NCBI RefSeq assembly: GCF_038051925.1
Contig: NZ_CP150634.1
Coordinates: 3,294,300-3,358,299, forward strand
Source of the DNA: Methylotuvimicrobium sp. KM2
GTDB taxonomy: Bacteria; Pseudomonadota; Gammaproteobacteria; Methylococcales; Methylomonadaceae
DNA: 64,000 nt
Reading direction: 5' to 3'
The notes below the pieces were generated by a model. It was not told the DNA's origin, ran no database searches, and saw nothing but the letters and a program-made list of their open reading frames with translations. Positions 9,276 to 18,611 of the stretch are shown one piece after another (position 1 is the stretch's first letter; each line of letters starts with the position of its first letter). The position numbers were made by a program, and so were the translations under genes.

Positions 9276-9440
9276 CATCATCGGAGATCAAAATTCGGCA
9301 CAGGGGTGCCCGTCAAAGGCCCAACACCTAAATTCCATAGACCATTGGCTATGGTTAACTATCTTGGATAATTTAGGTGCTGGGTTCACGGCGCCCTGAC
9401 AAGCGAGTTACCGAACCCGCTACAAAACTCATAGCTCCAG
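9276..9440. repeat. Dispersed repeat cluster right of the insertion sequence
   Basis: Three repeat modules follow one another: the end sequence ATCGGAGATCAAAATTCGG with GGGTGCCCGTCAAAGG; a hairpin with arms ACACCTAAATTCCATAG and GGATAATTTAGGTG (about 9330-9383); and the end CAAGCGAGTTACCGAACCC of the 29695-type repeat. The first is the right part of the element split by the IS. Confidence 0.7.
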
Positions 9441-9462
9441 GACGTTATTTTTGGCTAGATAC

Positions 9463-11781
9463 TTATATCGATAATCTCACACCTATCCAACCCGCTCTCG
9501 GCATTCCGGGCGAAACGAAACGTCTATCTTCGTAATTATCACCCAAAACTTCGTCGGCTTCGCCATAAACGCCGAATGAGCTGTAATTCACATCGAAAAT
9601 ATTGTCGACTCTTCCGAATAAAGCCAAATTCTCGGTGATTTTATATTCAGCCCTGCCGTTGAACAGCCAGTAACCGCCCAATTTAGCATGTTGATTGGCC
9701 TCATCCCCCCGGTAATACCGAGCACCGCTATAGACACCATCGATACCGAGCATTAATTTTTGCCACAAATCGACGCCGACCGAAGCCTTGAACATGTGCT
9801 CCGGTAGTCCCGGAATTCGGCGGCCTTTGTCGACCCAAACGCCATCCTCGTTATCCTCGTCAACCGGATCTTGAACCCTGAATCCGCTTAAAAACCGTGC
9901 GTTCAAATACGTGTAATTGGCCGAAAAATACCAATCGTCTATCGTACTGAATAGCTGCGGATAAGCGATCGAGCTACCGGCCTCTATGCCGTAACGCCGT
10001 GTCTTGCCGATATTACTGAAAAAACCTTCGCTGATGCTGTCGCCGCCGCGCTGAAAGATGATGTCATCGGAATTGATGGTATGGAAAAAGCCGAGATTCC
10101 ATTTCAAGTCGCCTTTACCGAGCAATTCGTCCAGATCCCCCCGAAAGCCCCCTTCCCATGTCTTCGCAACGACTTGCGCCAACGGCGGATCGGCGACAAA
10201 CGAGTTCGGTAGTTTACACGGCGCCTCGGGATCGGCGCAGCTGAGTTCCATCGGCGTCGGCGCCCTGGCCGATTCGCTGTAACTGCCGTACACGGTCAGA
10301 TTGTCGAAAATACGGTACGTCAGGCCGGCTGACGGATTGAGCCGCTCGAACGTATGCGAGCCGTTCAAGTTTTTTTCCGCATCGGTGATATAACCGTCCG
10401 ACATATTCATATGAATGTAGTTATAGCGTCCCGCAACCGTCGCGATCAGGTCGTCGGTGATCGAAAAGCTGTCGGACAAAAACACGCCGACCGCCGAAGT
10501 ATCGGTATTCAAGCGCACTCTCGATTCATCGACTAGGATACCGCTACGCGTCGTACCGCGCGTTTCGGTCAACGCCCCCAATTCGGTATCCGATTGAAAA
10601 TGCACTTCGGAATAATCGTAGCTGACGCCGACCGTCAGGTTATTCTTGTGGCCGAACAAGTCTTGGTCGAAAGCCGTCTGTATCGTGCCGCCGCGGCTGC
10701 GCATGTTGGTTTGACTGAAATTGTTGGTCGCACCCTCGACGCCGTCGGATGCGAGAACTTCGTTGCCATTGATATCGACGACACGCTCTTCTTCATCGCC
10801 TTCTTCTTCACACAAGAAACCGCCATTGACCGGGTCTTCACACGCTTCATAATCGCTGTCGTCGCCATTGAAGGTCTTGATCCGATTCTGCCTGAAATAA
10901 GCATTACCGCTGAGCACGATGTCGTCGGTCAGGTCGTACTTGCCTTCGAGTTCGGAAAAAAACATACGCGTGATCGTCTGATCCGGATGAGTAAAAATTG
11001 CGTTGCGATCTTCCTTCAGCAACTGCACCGGCACCGCACCATTGCCCAGCAACTTGTTGTCGTTCGCGCCGAGCGTCAAATCCAACGACCCCCTATCGCC
11101 GCGCCAACTCAATGTGCCGAACACTTGGTCGGCCTTGGTCGGGGAAAAATCGCGCCAGCCTTCTTCCTCGAAATGACGCAGATCGATGAAATAGCCGAAC
11201 GAGCCGTTGTTCCAGCCGCTGGTCAATTCCTCCGAATGCCTGTCCCAAGAACCGCCATAAACTTCGAGCTCATGTTTCGGCGCGGAAAAACCGGTCTTGG
11301 TCTTGATCGAAATCGCGCCGCCCAAGCTGTTCAAACCGTAAACCGGATTCGACGGATACAATGCCATCGACTCGATCGCACCTTCCGGAATCAAATCTCA
11401 GTTCACGGTATCGCCGAACGGCTCGTTGAACCTGACGCCGTTGACATAGGTCGACAAGCCCTGTGGCAGACCCAACAACGGCGACGCGACGAAACCGCGA
11501 TAATAGATATCCGGTTGCAGCGGATTGTTTTGCGCTTCGTTGACATGTACGCTGCCCATATAGCGGTTCAAATAGTCGGCCAACGAGATGCTTTGAGCTT
11601 TTTGCAAATCGTCGGCATGCACCGTCTGAACATGGGAGGGTATTTGATCGATCGGTACTTCGGAGCCTGGTATCGGCGATACGCCGACCACCTCGATCTT
11701 CTCCAACTCCATGACATTCTGTTCCGCTTGCGCCGCCGTAGCGCCCGAAAGACCAAGAATCGCAATCGCTATTTTTTTCAT
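9463..11781 (-). pseudogene. TonB-dependent outer-membrane receptor, interrupted by one in-frame TGA
   Basis: The frame reads as a 772-residue TonB-dependent receptor apart from a single TGA at 11398-11400. The first 127 codons give a signal peptide (MKKIAIAILGLSGATAAQA), a short TonB-box region and half of the plug domain ending FNEPFGDTVN. After the stop the same frame goes on with DLIPEGAIESMALYPSNP, then plug and beta-barrel to the end. Related plugs have NWDLIP here, so the stop probably replaced a TGG tryptophan codon. No frameshift is present and the barrel looks intact, which suggests a recent nonsense change or a sequencing error. The ligand cannot be told. A TTG just after the stop is not a sensible start, since it would omit the export signal. 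Confidence 0.85.
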
Positions 11782-11998
11782 ATTCCCTTCTTGATATTAA
11801 TTAAGCTGCATATTATCGACGGTTGGTCAATTAAAAAATAGCCACTCTCAATAAAAAGGAAAATTTCCCGAATCCACTATTGCGCATCACCCCGTCCTAC
11901 TTGCTCGAAATCTTATCCAAGTCTTGTATGTAAAACCCTTTAAAATAACGCTATTATTCTTACGATATTTTCAAAACCACTTAACCCGGGCCGCACTC

Positions 11999-12946
11999 AT
12001 GACACAACCTACTTTCTCGACGACCATTCAAGATTATTTTTTTCGCCAATGGGAGACCATAATCTCGAGCGACCGCTATCGAAAAATCATGGCATTGCCT
12101 CCCGCCCAACGTTTGCTGACGTGGACAGGACTTTTTGCCGCTTCGCAAGTGGTCGTATTCGGAAGCCTCTATCTGATTTTCGGCGAAATTGTCGTGATCG
12201 GCTTTTTGTCCAGTATCCTGGCCGGCCTCGCTACCGGAGTAGGAGCCCTACCCGCCCTTTTCTTTACTGAAATATCGAAAAATCTATTTAATAGCCTTTT
12301 AGGCGCGGCTGCCGGTGTAATGCTGGCCGCTACCGCCTTTTCGCTGCTGGTGCCGAGCATCGACTACGGTAACCAAATTTGGCCCGGCAACGGGCTTTGG
12401 GTGGCATCTTTGGGAATGATGATCGGCGCATTGTTTCTCCATTTTGCCGACCGCAAACTGCCACATATTCATTTCGATAGCATTGCCGATCAACACCTAA
12501 ACTCCTTGAATAAAATCTGGCTCTTTATCATTGCGATTACGATACATAATTTTCCGGAAGGCATGTCCGTCGGCGTGAGTTTCGGCTCGGGGGATATGAA
12601 AAACGGCATCATCCTGGCAACAGCGATTGCTCTGCAAAACATTCCGGAAGGTCTTGCCGTCGCATTACCGTTGGTCGGTCTGGGCTACAACAAATGGAAA
12701 GCGGTTGGCATCGCAACTTTAACCGGCCTGGTAGAACCGGTCGGCGGATTATTAGGCATCACGATGGTTACGATTTTTACGCCGGTTTTACCGATTGCAA
12801 TGGGCTTCGCCGCCGGTGCAATGTTATTCGTCATCAGCGAGGAAATCATTCCCGAAACCCATTCCGAAGGCAGATCTAGGCACGCCACGTTTGCCTTGAT
12901 GATCGGTTTCATTATCATGATGATTTTGGACAACTTACTCGGCTAA
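11999..12946 (+). CDS. ZIP-family metal transporter
   Basis: A 315-residue polytopic inner-membrane protein from the ATG at 11999; an upstream TTG frame extension is not needed. After a cytoplasmic N-terminal stretch there are about eight hydrophobic helices. Two metal-site helices are clear: IHNFPEGMSVGVSFG and ALQNIPEGLAVALPL, which are the HNxPEG and QNxPEG signatures of ZIP transporters. A late helix with SEEIIPETH also fits. It most likely imports zinc or another divalent metal, as in ZupT/GufA-type members. It lies 49 bases before a GDT1-type transporter gene on the same strand, hinting at a small metal-homeostasis unit. No clear Shine-Dalgarno sequence is seen. Confidence 0.88.
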   Translation: MTQPTFSTTIQDYFFRQWETIISSDRYRKIMALPPAQRLLTWTGLFAASQVVVFGSLYLIFGEIVVIGFLSSILAGLATGVGALPALFFTEISKNLFNSLLGAAAGVMLAATAFSLLVPSIDYGNQIWPGNGLWVASLGMMIGALFLHFADRKLPHIHFDSIADQHLNSLNKIWLFIIAITIHNFPEGMSVGVSFGSGDMKNGIILATAIALQNIPEGLAVALPLVGLGYNKWKAVGIATLTGLVEPVGGLLGITMVTIFTPVLPIAMGFAAGAMLFVISEEIIPETHSEGRSRHATFALMIGFIIMMILDNLLG

Positions 12947-12995
12947 TTTACTATTCACTGCTACCCACATTAAAAACCATTAATTTCAAAAAACC

Positions 12996-13655
12996 ATGGA
13001 TCCTATTCATCTACAGTGGCAACAAATTTCAAGCCTGCTTTTTTCCGATAATCTTGCCGAGTTTTCCACCGCTTCATTGACCTCTTTCGTATTGATTGCA
13101 GCCGCCGAAATCGGCGATAAAAGCCAGTTAGTCTGCATGACCTTGGCCGTCCGGCATCGCGCTTTACCGATTATTTTAGGCGCAATTGCAGCGTTTGCAC
13201 TGTTAAATACCCTGGCGGTCATTTTCGGCGCAGCCATCGCAAAATGGCTGCCTGAATACATCGTGGCCGCATCCGTGGCCGTTTTATTTGCTCTATTCGG
13301 AGCGCATGCGCTCAGAGCTAACGAGGAAGAAGACACCGATGAAGTGATCAAAGAAAAAAGTGGACACGGAATTTTCTTCACGACCTTTTTTTTAATTACC
13401 GTCGCGGAATTCGGCGATAAAACACAATTGGCGGTCGCGGGATTGAGCAGCACCACCCTTCCCGCCGCCGTCTGGCTAGGCTCAACTGTCGCGCTGGCCA
13501 TGACTTCCATTCTCGGAGTCTTGGCCGGTCGAACACTAATGAAAAAAATTCCGTTATCGACGCTTCATAGACTCAGCGGCATTATTTTTATAACACTTTC
13601 AATCGTCGCCGCTCATAAAGCCTATACCGCTTATACCGGCACTTTAAATCTCTAG
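12996..13655 (+). CDS. TMEM165/GDT1 (UPF0016) family cation transporter
   Basis: A 219-residue membrane protein with the two inverted half-repeats of the UPF0016/GDT1 family. Each half carries the ExGD(K/R)(T/S) signature: AAEIGDKSQLVCMTLAV near residue 35 and VAEFGDKTQLAVAGLS near residue 137. Six hydrophobic helices are visible, with an acidic linker (RANEEEDTDEVIKEK) between halves. Bacterial members such as MneA export manganese, so Mn2+ efflux is the best guess, with Ca2+ as the alternative. It follows a ZIP gene on the same strand. Confidence 0.88.
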   Translation: MDPIHLQWQQISSLLFSDNLAEFSTASLTSFVLIAAAEIGDKSQLVCMTLAVRHRALPIILGAIAAFALLNTLAVIFGAAIAKWLPEYIVAASVAVLFALFGAHALRANEEEDTDEVIKEKSGHGIFFTTFFLITVAEFGDKTQLAVAGLSSTTLPAAVWLGSTVALAMTSILGVLAGRTLMKKIPLSTLHRLSGIIFITLSIVAAHKAYTAYTGTLNL

Positions 13656-13844
13656 CTTTTGATTCCCTTACCAAAATAAAAGTTTTTAATAATAGTTTTT
13701 GACATGTTTCTTCGATCATGTTAAAAATTGTCCCGTCGTGGAAATTCAATTTCGGCGAACAAGCTCTATAACTGACTTTTATAGAGTCCCCCTTTGAGGA
13801 GAAGGGGATTAATAACACTACTAAAATAACAAGAGGATAATAAA

Positions 13845-14039
13845 ATGGCAGAAGCACAAGAAAAAGATACTTTTTGGCTGTGGATAGGCGCACTTATTCT
13901 TGGCACAGTAATCGGCGTATTCTTGCTGAAAGGCAGAGAAACCGAACATCTTGAAAGCAAAGCTGTCGGTCAAAGCGAAGCTCAAGTTCAAGCCGCAGAA
14001 CAAAGAAGAAAAGCGGCTAAAAACGTTTTCGTAGAATAA
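13845..14039 (+). CDS. Small single-pass membrane protein
   Basis: A 64-residue protein with one hydrophobic helix (FWLWIGALILGTVIGVFLL, residues 10-28) followed by a charged tail rich in Glu, Gln, Ala and Lys. The ATG has AGAGGA about seven bases upstream, and the gene ends just before an intrinsic terminator, so it is a complete one-gene unit. I do not recognise the family; the tail could form a helix outside or inside the membrane. It lies 190 bases after the GDT1-type gene. Confidence 0.7.
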   Translation: MAEAQEKDTFWLWIGALILGTVIGVFLLKGRETEHLESKAVGQSEAQVQAAEQRRKAAKNVFVE

Positions 14040-14050
14040 AAACGTAAAAA

Positions 14051-14083
14051 AAGCCCTCCGCCCACAAGGCGGGGGGTTTTTTT
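14051..14083 (+). terminator. Intrinsic terminator of the small membrane-protein gene
   Basis: A GC-rich stem (CCCTCCGCC at 14054-14062 pairing with GGCGGGGGG at 14068-14076, one T-G pair) with a five-base loop, followed by seven T. It lies 12 bases after the stop codon. Confidence 0.9.
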
Positions 14084-14357
14084 ATGCCTGGGATAAATAG
14101 CGCAACGCCATACCGCCCCACAAATCAACTACTCTGCATTTAATAAACTCTGCTTATTGAAGCAATCCTCCGCCGCACTACTTTTGCCCATCACCACCAT
14201 TAAGCGCACCATTTCGGCAACAAAACACTTCATCTGTTTCCACGCATCTTTGCCAGCAATCATAAAAAATCGTCCACTACAATAAAAAAGGCATAACTAT
14301 TGCTTGCTCATATTGGCTTTGCTAAAACCCCTTCTTGCAAACCTCATATATTCGGAC

Positions 14358-15530
14358 ATGGACTACAACCAATCTTTATTTCCTTATTTTCAACCCATTC
14401 TCGGTGCTGCCAGCGGCAACATAGTCGGCTACGAAGCCTTAGCCAGACGCCGCGACGAAAACCGCAGAATTGTGTCCGCCGGAGGGCTTTTTTCCGATCC
14501 CGATATCGCTAATACGGAACGCATCGAATACGACCGCGTCGTCAGACGCCTTGCACTCGAGAAGTTCACTCTTTTACCCGGCAATAGTTATCTTGCCATC
14601 AATATTTCAGCGGCATGGCTGGATTTACTCGATAACTTCCACGCCATCCCCACACTCCGCATGATCGATGAATTAAGAATCGATCAACAGCGCATTATCA
14701 TTGAGATTACCGAAGCCCAAGGCGATCTACATAAACTCGCCGAAACAGTGAAAATTTACCGCAAAAACGGCTTAAAAGTTGCCATCGACGACTTCGGCAC
14801 CGGTTTTTCGCAACTCGAAAGAGTGATGGCAATTAAACCGGACTTTATCAAATTGGACATGCGTCTATTCAAAATGGCAGTAAAAGGCGGCATCGCCAGC
14901 GATGTTGTTCATTTACTATCCAGACTCGGAAAGCTCAACGGTTGCAAAATTGTTTGCGAAGGCATCGAAACCGACGACGAATTTTTTTTCGGTCTACGTT
15001 GCGGCGCTCAATTCATGCAAGGCTTTCTATTTTCAGAGGCCGCACCGGACTTCGCCCCTACGGAAAAATACAGTCGCCATATCGCCTCGTTACGAAAAAA
15101 ATTTCTACAGAAAACAGTTGAGACCGAACGAAAAAAAATCTCTCGGATTAATTTAATAAAAAACTTGATAGCGCAATTGCAAGATGCACTACAAAATGAC
15201 TTCAACTTAAATGAACTCGCGGAACGACCTTTCGAAAAAAGCGGCGTCCTCCGATTCTATCTATGCGACAATCAAGGCACGCAAATTTCATCAAACTTTA
15301 ATTTCAAACTCGGAAAATGGTTCGAAGACCCTAAGCAAATAGGCTTTAATTGGTCGTGGCGGCCTTATTTTTATCAGCTACTGGCCTTAGAACAAGCGGA
15401 GACCACCTCTCGCCCTGTCGCCTCATCCCGATACAAGGACTTTAACACCGATCAACTGTGTAAAACCCTGGCAATCCGGCTAGATAACGACCGCATCTTA
15501 TTGGTCGACATTACCGCCGATTGGGATTAA
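14358..15530 (+). CDS. EAL-domain phosphodiesterase with C-terminal YkuI_C/Cache-like domain
   Basis: From the ATG at 14358 the protein has 390 residues. Residues 1-250 are an EAL domain with all catalytic motifs in place: GYEALARR, AINISAAW, IIIEITE, AIDDFGTGFS, KLDMRLF and CEGIET, so it should hydrolyse cyclic di-GMP. After a charged helix (about 255-290) the last 100 residues (SGVLRFYLCDNQGTQISSNF, then FNWSWRPYFYQLLA) resemble the PAS/Cache-like domain found after EAL in YkuI, which may sense a ligand. No membrane segment or signal peptide is seen. It stands alone and is followed by a repeat-filled gap. Confidence 0.85.
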   Translation: MDYNQSLFPYFQPILGAASGNIVGYEALARRRDENRRIVSAGGLFSDPDIANTERIEYDRVVRRLALEKFTLLPGNSYLAINISAAWLDLLDNFHAIPTLRMIDELRIDQQRIIIEITEAQGDLHKLAETVKIYRKNGLKVAIDDFGTGFSQLERVMAIKPDFIKLDMRLFKMAVKGGIASDVVHLLSRLGKLNGCKIVCEGIETDDEFFFGLRCGAQFMQGFLFSEAAPDFAPTEKYSRHIASLRKKFLQKTVETERKKISRINLIKNLIAQLQDALQNDFNLNELAERPFEKSGVLRFYLCDNQGTQISSNFNFKLGKWFEDPKQIGFNWSWRPYFYQLLALEQAETTSRPVASSRYKDFNTDQLCKTLAIRLDNDRILLVDITADWD

Positions 15531-16112
15531 GGATGGCTATGTATGCGTTAATAGCTGATACTTTTGAACTGAAAGCCAACATGAAAGCCAAGGATACAAC
15601 TCTGAATAACTTTCCTTTATTCAATATCGCGCTAATGGTTGTAAGGAGGGTACGGTTGCTCGATTGACAGGTGTCGACGGCAGAGCAGATTTTTGCTCCT
15701 CGGCAATTGCTGAGTTACATGGATGTAATGAATGCAGAAAATGCAGGAGCATTTTTCTGCCCTGCATGGCCCCAATACACGCCATCCATGGCGTAATACA
15801 AAATCTGCATTCATGCCATCCTTGGCAATCAGTCGCCGCCGTCAAGCCTACATGGACGTATTTACCCAGCGCCTAAATTCCATAGCCTATTGTCCATGAT
15901 TAATTGTCTTGGATAATTCATCCAGCACCTAAATAAGCCATGATTTTGAATCATTGCCAAAGACCTATGGAATTTAGGCGCTGGATTTAGGTGCCGGGCT
16001 TTTGACGAACACCCCGGTACCGAATTTTGATCTAAGGTGGGTATATCAATCGACTTTTAACCGATGCCCTCCATCTTCTCCTTCAGGAAATCCATGAAAA
16101 CCAAGCACCATT
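15531..16112. repeat. Repeat-filled intergenic region
   Basis: The 582-base gap has no gene. From 15646 it starts with GGTACGGTTGCTCGATTGACAG (29695-type family). It continues with two nested hairpins whose arms are CGCCTAAATTCCATAG and CTATGGAATTTAGGCG (15871-15990), then GGCTTTTGACGAACACCCCGG. It ends with the TATACC-family end CCGAATTTTGATCTAAGG followed by TGGGTATA at 16037-16044. Confidence 0.7.
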
Positions 16113-16937
16113 ATGCATCCTTATCTCATTTTTTCAGATCTTGACGGCACCTTATTGGGTCATGATTCTTACTCATTTGCACCATCTAAGGGCGTTCTAG
16201 CAAGAATCGCAGCCCATAAAATCCCGCTTATCCTAAATTCCAGCAAAACGCTGCCCGAAATCATTGATATTCGAATAACCCTCCACAATAACGACCCTTT
16301 TGTGGTCGAAAATGGGGCTGCCATCTATATTCCGGCTAATTTATTTAGCGAATATACGGCACCACTCACACCCGTTCGACTAGGCCCCGGTTACGAAGAA
16401 ATCTTAGCCGTCTTGCAGACACTCAAAGCCGAGCATCAATTTCCTTTTACCGGATTTTCCGAGCTCAGCCTCGAAGCCGTCAGCAAACTGACCGGCTTAG
16501 CCTTGACCAAAGCGGCGATGGCCAAACAAAGAACCGGCTCGGAGCCGCTGCTTTGGCAAGGCGGCAATGCTGAATTAGCGCTATTCGAACAAGCCCTGGC
16601 AAAAAACGGACTAAAACTATTGAAAGGCGGTCGATTTTTTCATGCACAAGGACAAAATACCGATAAAGCCAAGGCCATGCATCAACTGATTGAGCTCTAT
16701 CATCGAGACTATGGCATCGACTTTACCAGCATCGCCCTTGGCGATAGCCAAAATGACAGAGCCATGCTCGAGCAAGCAGACCTGGCTGCGGTCATTCGCA
16801 AAAAGTCAGGCACATCTCTTGCTCTAAATAAACCTGATGCGGAAGTCATCTATACTCAACATCAAGCCCCCGAAGGATGGCGCGAAGCGATGGAGGCTAT
16901 TTTCAAACGTATCGACGGAGGAACCGACCATGAGTGA
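16113..16937 (+). CDS. HAD-IIB phosphatase of the mannosyl/glucosyl-3-phosphoglycerate phosphatase type
   Basis: A 274-residue HAD-superfamily hydrolase of subclass IIB. Motif I is FSDLDGTLLGHD (residues 8-19), motif II is LILNSSKT, and motifs III/IV are in AMHQLIEL and ALGDSQNDRAML. The cap lies between (about 85-190). The family removes the phosphate from mannosyl- or glucosyl-3-phosphoglycerate, the last step in making the osmolytes mannosylglycerate or glucosylglycerate. Its stop overlaps the start of the adjoining glycosyltransferase gene by eight bases, which supports that pathway. The sugar specificity cannot be read from the sequence. Confidence 0.85.
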   Translation: MHPYLIFSDLDGTLLGHDSYSFAPSKGVLARIAAHKIPLILNSSKTLPEIIDIRITLHNNDPFVVENGAAIYIPANLFSEYTAPLTPVRLGPGYEEILAVLQTLKAEHQFPFTGFSELSLEAVSKLTGLALTKAAMAKQRTGSEPLLWQGGNAELALFEQALAKNGLKLLKGGRFFHAQGQNTDKAKAMHQLIELYHRDYGIDFTSIALGDSQNDRAMLEQADLAAVIRKKSGTSLALNKPDAEVIYTQHQAPEGWREAMEAIFKRIDGGTDHE

Positions 16938-18144
16938 TTTTTTTCAAAACGGTGCGATTACTACCTTACACCGCCTGCAACATAACCGACTGGCCGAAAT
17001 GGAGAATGAATTACAGGCCTTTTCCAAAGAGAGGCCAATGGCGCTGGTATTGCCTTCGCTCTACTCGGAACTACAAGGCCCGGCACTGAATAACATTATC
17101 GAGCAAATACGAGAAATTCCTTATTTAAGCCAGATTGTCATCGGGTTGGACCGTGCCGACCGTAGCGAATTTAACCATGCTCGTGAATTTTTCAGCAAAC
17201 TGCCGCAGCCCCATAAAATTCTTTGGAACGACGGGCCCAATTTGCAAGCGATCGATCGCCTGCTTGCCGAAGAAGGACTTGCGCCGATCGAGCCCGGTAA
17301 AGGGCGCAATGTCTGGTATTGTTACGGCTATGTTCTCGCCTCGCGCCAAGCGGAAGCGGTCGCGTTGCACGACTGCGACATATTGACCTATAACAGAGAA
17401 CTGCCGGCCCGACTGTTTTATCCTGTCGCCAATCCCAGCTTTAATTATGAATTCTGCAAAGGCTATTATTATCGGGTCGCCGATAATAAACTAAACGGAC
17501 GGGTCTGCCGTCTATTAGTCACGCCGTTGATCAGGGCGCTAAAACAAGTCATCGGCAATATGGATTATCTCAATTATTTGGACAGCTTTCGTTATGCCTT
17601 GTCCGGCGAGTTCGCCACTCGCGTCGATAGTCTCAAGGAAATTCGCATACCGAGCGATTGGGGACTGGAAATCGGCGTACTGTCCGAAATCTACCGGAAT
17701 CATTCCAGCAATCATATCTGTCAAGTGGAAATTGCCGATGCTTACGATCACAAGCATCAAGAGCTATCGGAAGAAGATGCCAGCCGCGGATTATCCAGAA
17801 TGAGCACCGACATCGCCAAGGCGATTTACCGCAAATTGGCAACGCAAGGCGTAATTTTTAACAAAGAAACGTTTCGAACCCTAAAAGCGACTTACTACCG
17901 AACCGCGCTCGATGCGATCGAAGCGTATTACAACGATGCCTGTATCAACGGATTGAAGCTGGATCGGCACCAGGAGGAAAAAACCGTCGAATTGTTTACT
18001 CGTAATATTATGCGCGCCGGCGATTCTTTTCTCGACAACCCAATGGAAACCCCATTCATGCCAAGCTGGAACCGAGTCATCAGTGCAGTCCCCGACATCA
18101 TGCAGCGCTTGGACGAAGCCGTCGAAAAGGACAATACTCAGTAA
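16930..18144 (+). CDS. Glucosyl-3-phosphoglycerate synthase-like glycosyltransferase
   Basis: A 404-residue GT-A-type glycosyltransferase. The start ATG at 16930 sits inside the preceding gene, with GGAGG eight bases upstream. Early motifs are LVLPSLYSELQGPALNNIIEQI and VIGLDRADRSEF, and the metal-binding DxD site appears in ALHDCDILTYNREL near residue 150. The C-terminal 200 residues are helical. The best match by eye is the glucosyl-3-phosphoglycerate synthase family, which joins a nucleotide-sugar glucose to 3-phosphoglycerate; a mannosyl donor is the alternative. Together with the overlapping phosphatase it would give a two-step pathway for a compatible solute, expected under salt or nitrogen stress. 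Confidence 0.8.
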   Translation: MSDFFQNGAITTLHRLQHNRLAEMENELQAFSKERPMALVLPSLYSELQGPALNNIIEQIREIPYLSQIVIGLDRADRSEFNHAREFFSKLPQPHKILWNDGPNLQAIDRLLAEEGLAPIEPGKGRNVWYCYGYVLASRQAEAVALHDCDILTYNRELPARLFYPVANPSFNYEFCKGYYYRVADNKLNGRVCRLLVTPLIRALKQVIGNMDYLNYLDSFRYALSGEFATRVDSLKEIRIPSDWGLEIGVLSEIYRNHSSNHICQVEIADAYDHKHQELSEEDASRGLSRMSTDIAKAIYRKLATQGVIFNKETFRTLKATYYRTALDAIEAYYNDACINGLKLDRHQEEKTVELFTRNIMRAGDSFLDNPMETPFMPSWNRVISAVPDIMQRLDEAVEKDNTQ

Positions 18145-18611
18145 CCAAGAAGCCAGCCGTTTAAACTTCGATGAAGCGGAACGGAATAGCGATATAGTCG
18201 ACTCCAGCTCATCCTATTCCACTGCGCTTCATCACAAAACGCCCGCCTATTCTTCTTCAACTTAGAATAAGAAGTTAATTCAATAGCTTGCCATGCCATT
18301 ACAAAACAGCTTTGCTCTCCTGAAAGATGACTCAAAGTTTATGAATATCCTCTTGAAGATACAGCGTTTTCAACTTAAATGAGCGACTAACCATTAACAG
18401 CCTATGTCATCATTACCGCACTCCAGTCCCGCCATTGTTTTGATATTTTTTAGTCATTAACGGGATTTGAAAAACCTGTATTACTGCATTGAATTTATTG
18501 ATTCAGTTCATCTGCGATATTGGGACAGCTTATAAAGCACTCAATTTTCTTCGCTTCATTATCTTCATGCCCTTCATGGTAATAAAAAAAAGCTATAAAC
18601 ATTGTGCTGCA
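18145..18611. other. Intergenic, nothing recognised
   Basis: This 467-base gap between converging genes holds no convincing gene, RNA or repeat that I could identify. Confidence 0.5.

Noticed and set aside
11398..11400. Selenocysteine at the in-frame TGA of the TonB receptor
   Set aside because: Homologous plugs have tryptophan, not cysteine, at this place, and no selenoprotein is known in this family; a nonsense change is simpler.
10594..11841. A 415-codon open frame on the plus strand
   Set aside because: It lies antisense to the TonB receptor, whose protein is clearly recognisable; composition is that of a shadow frame.
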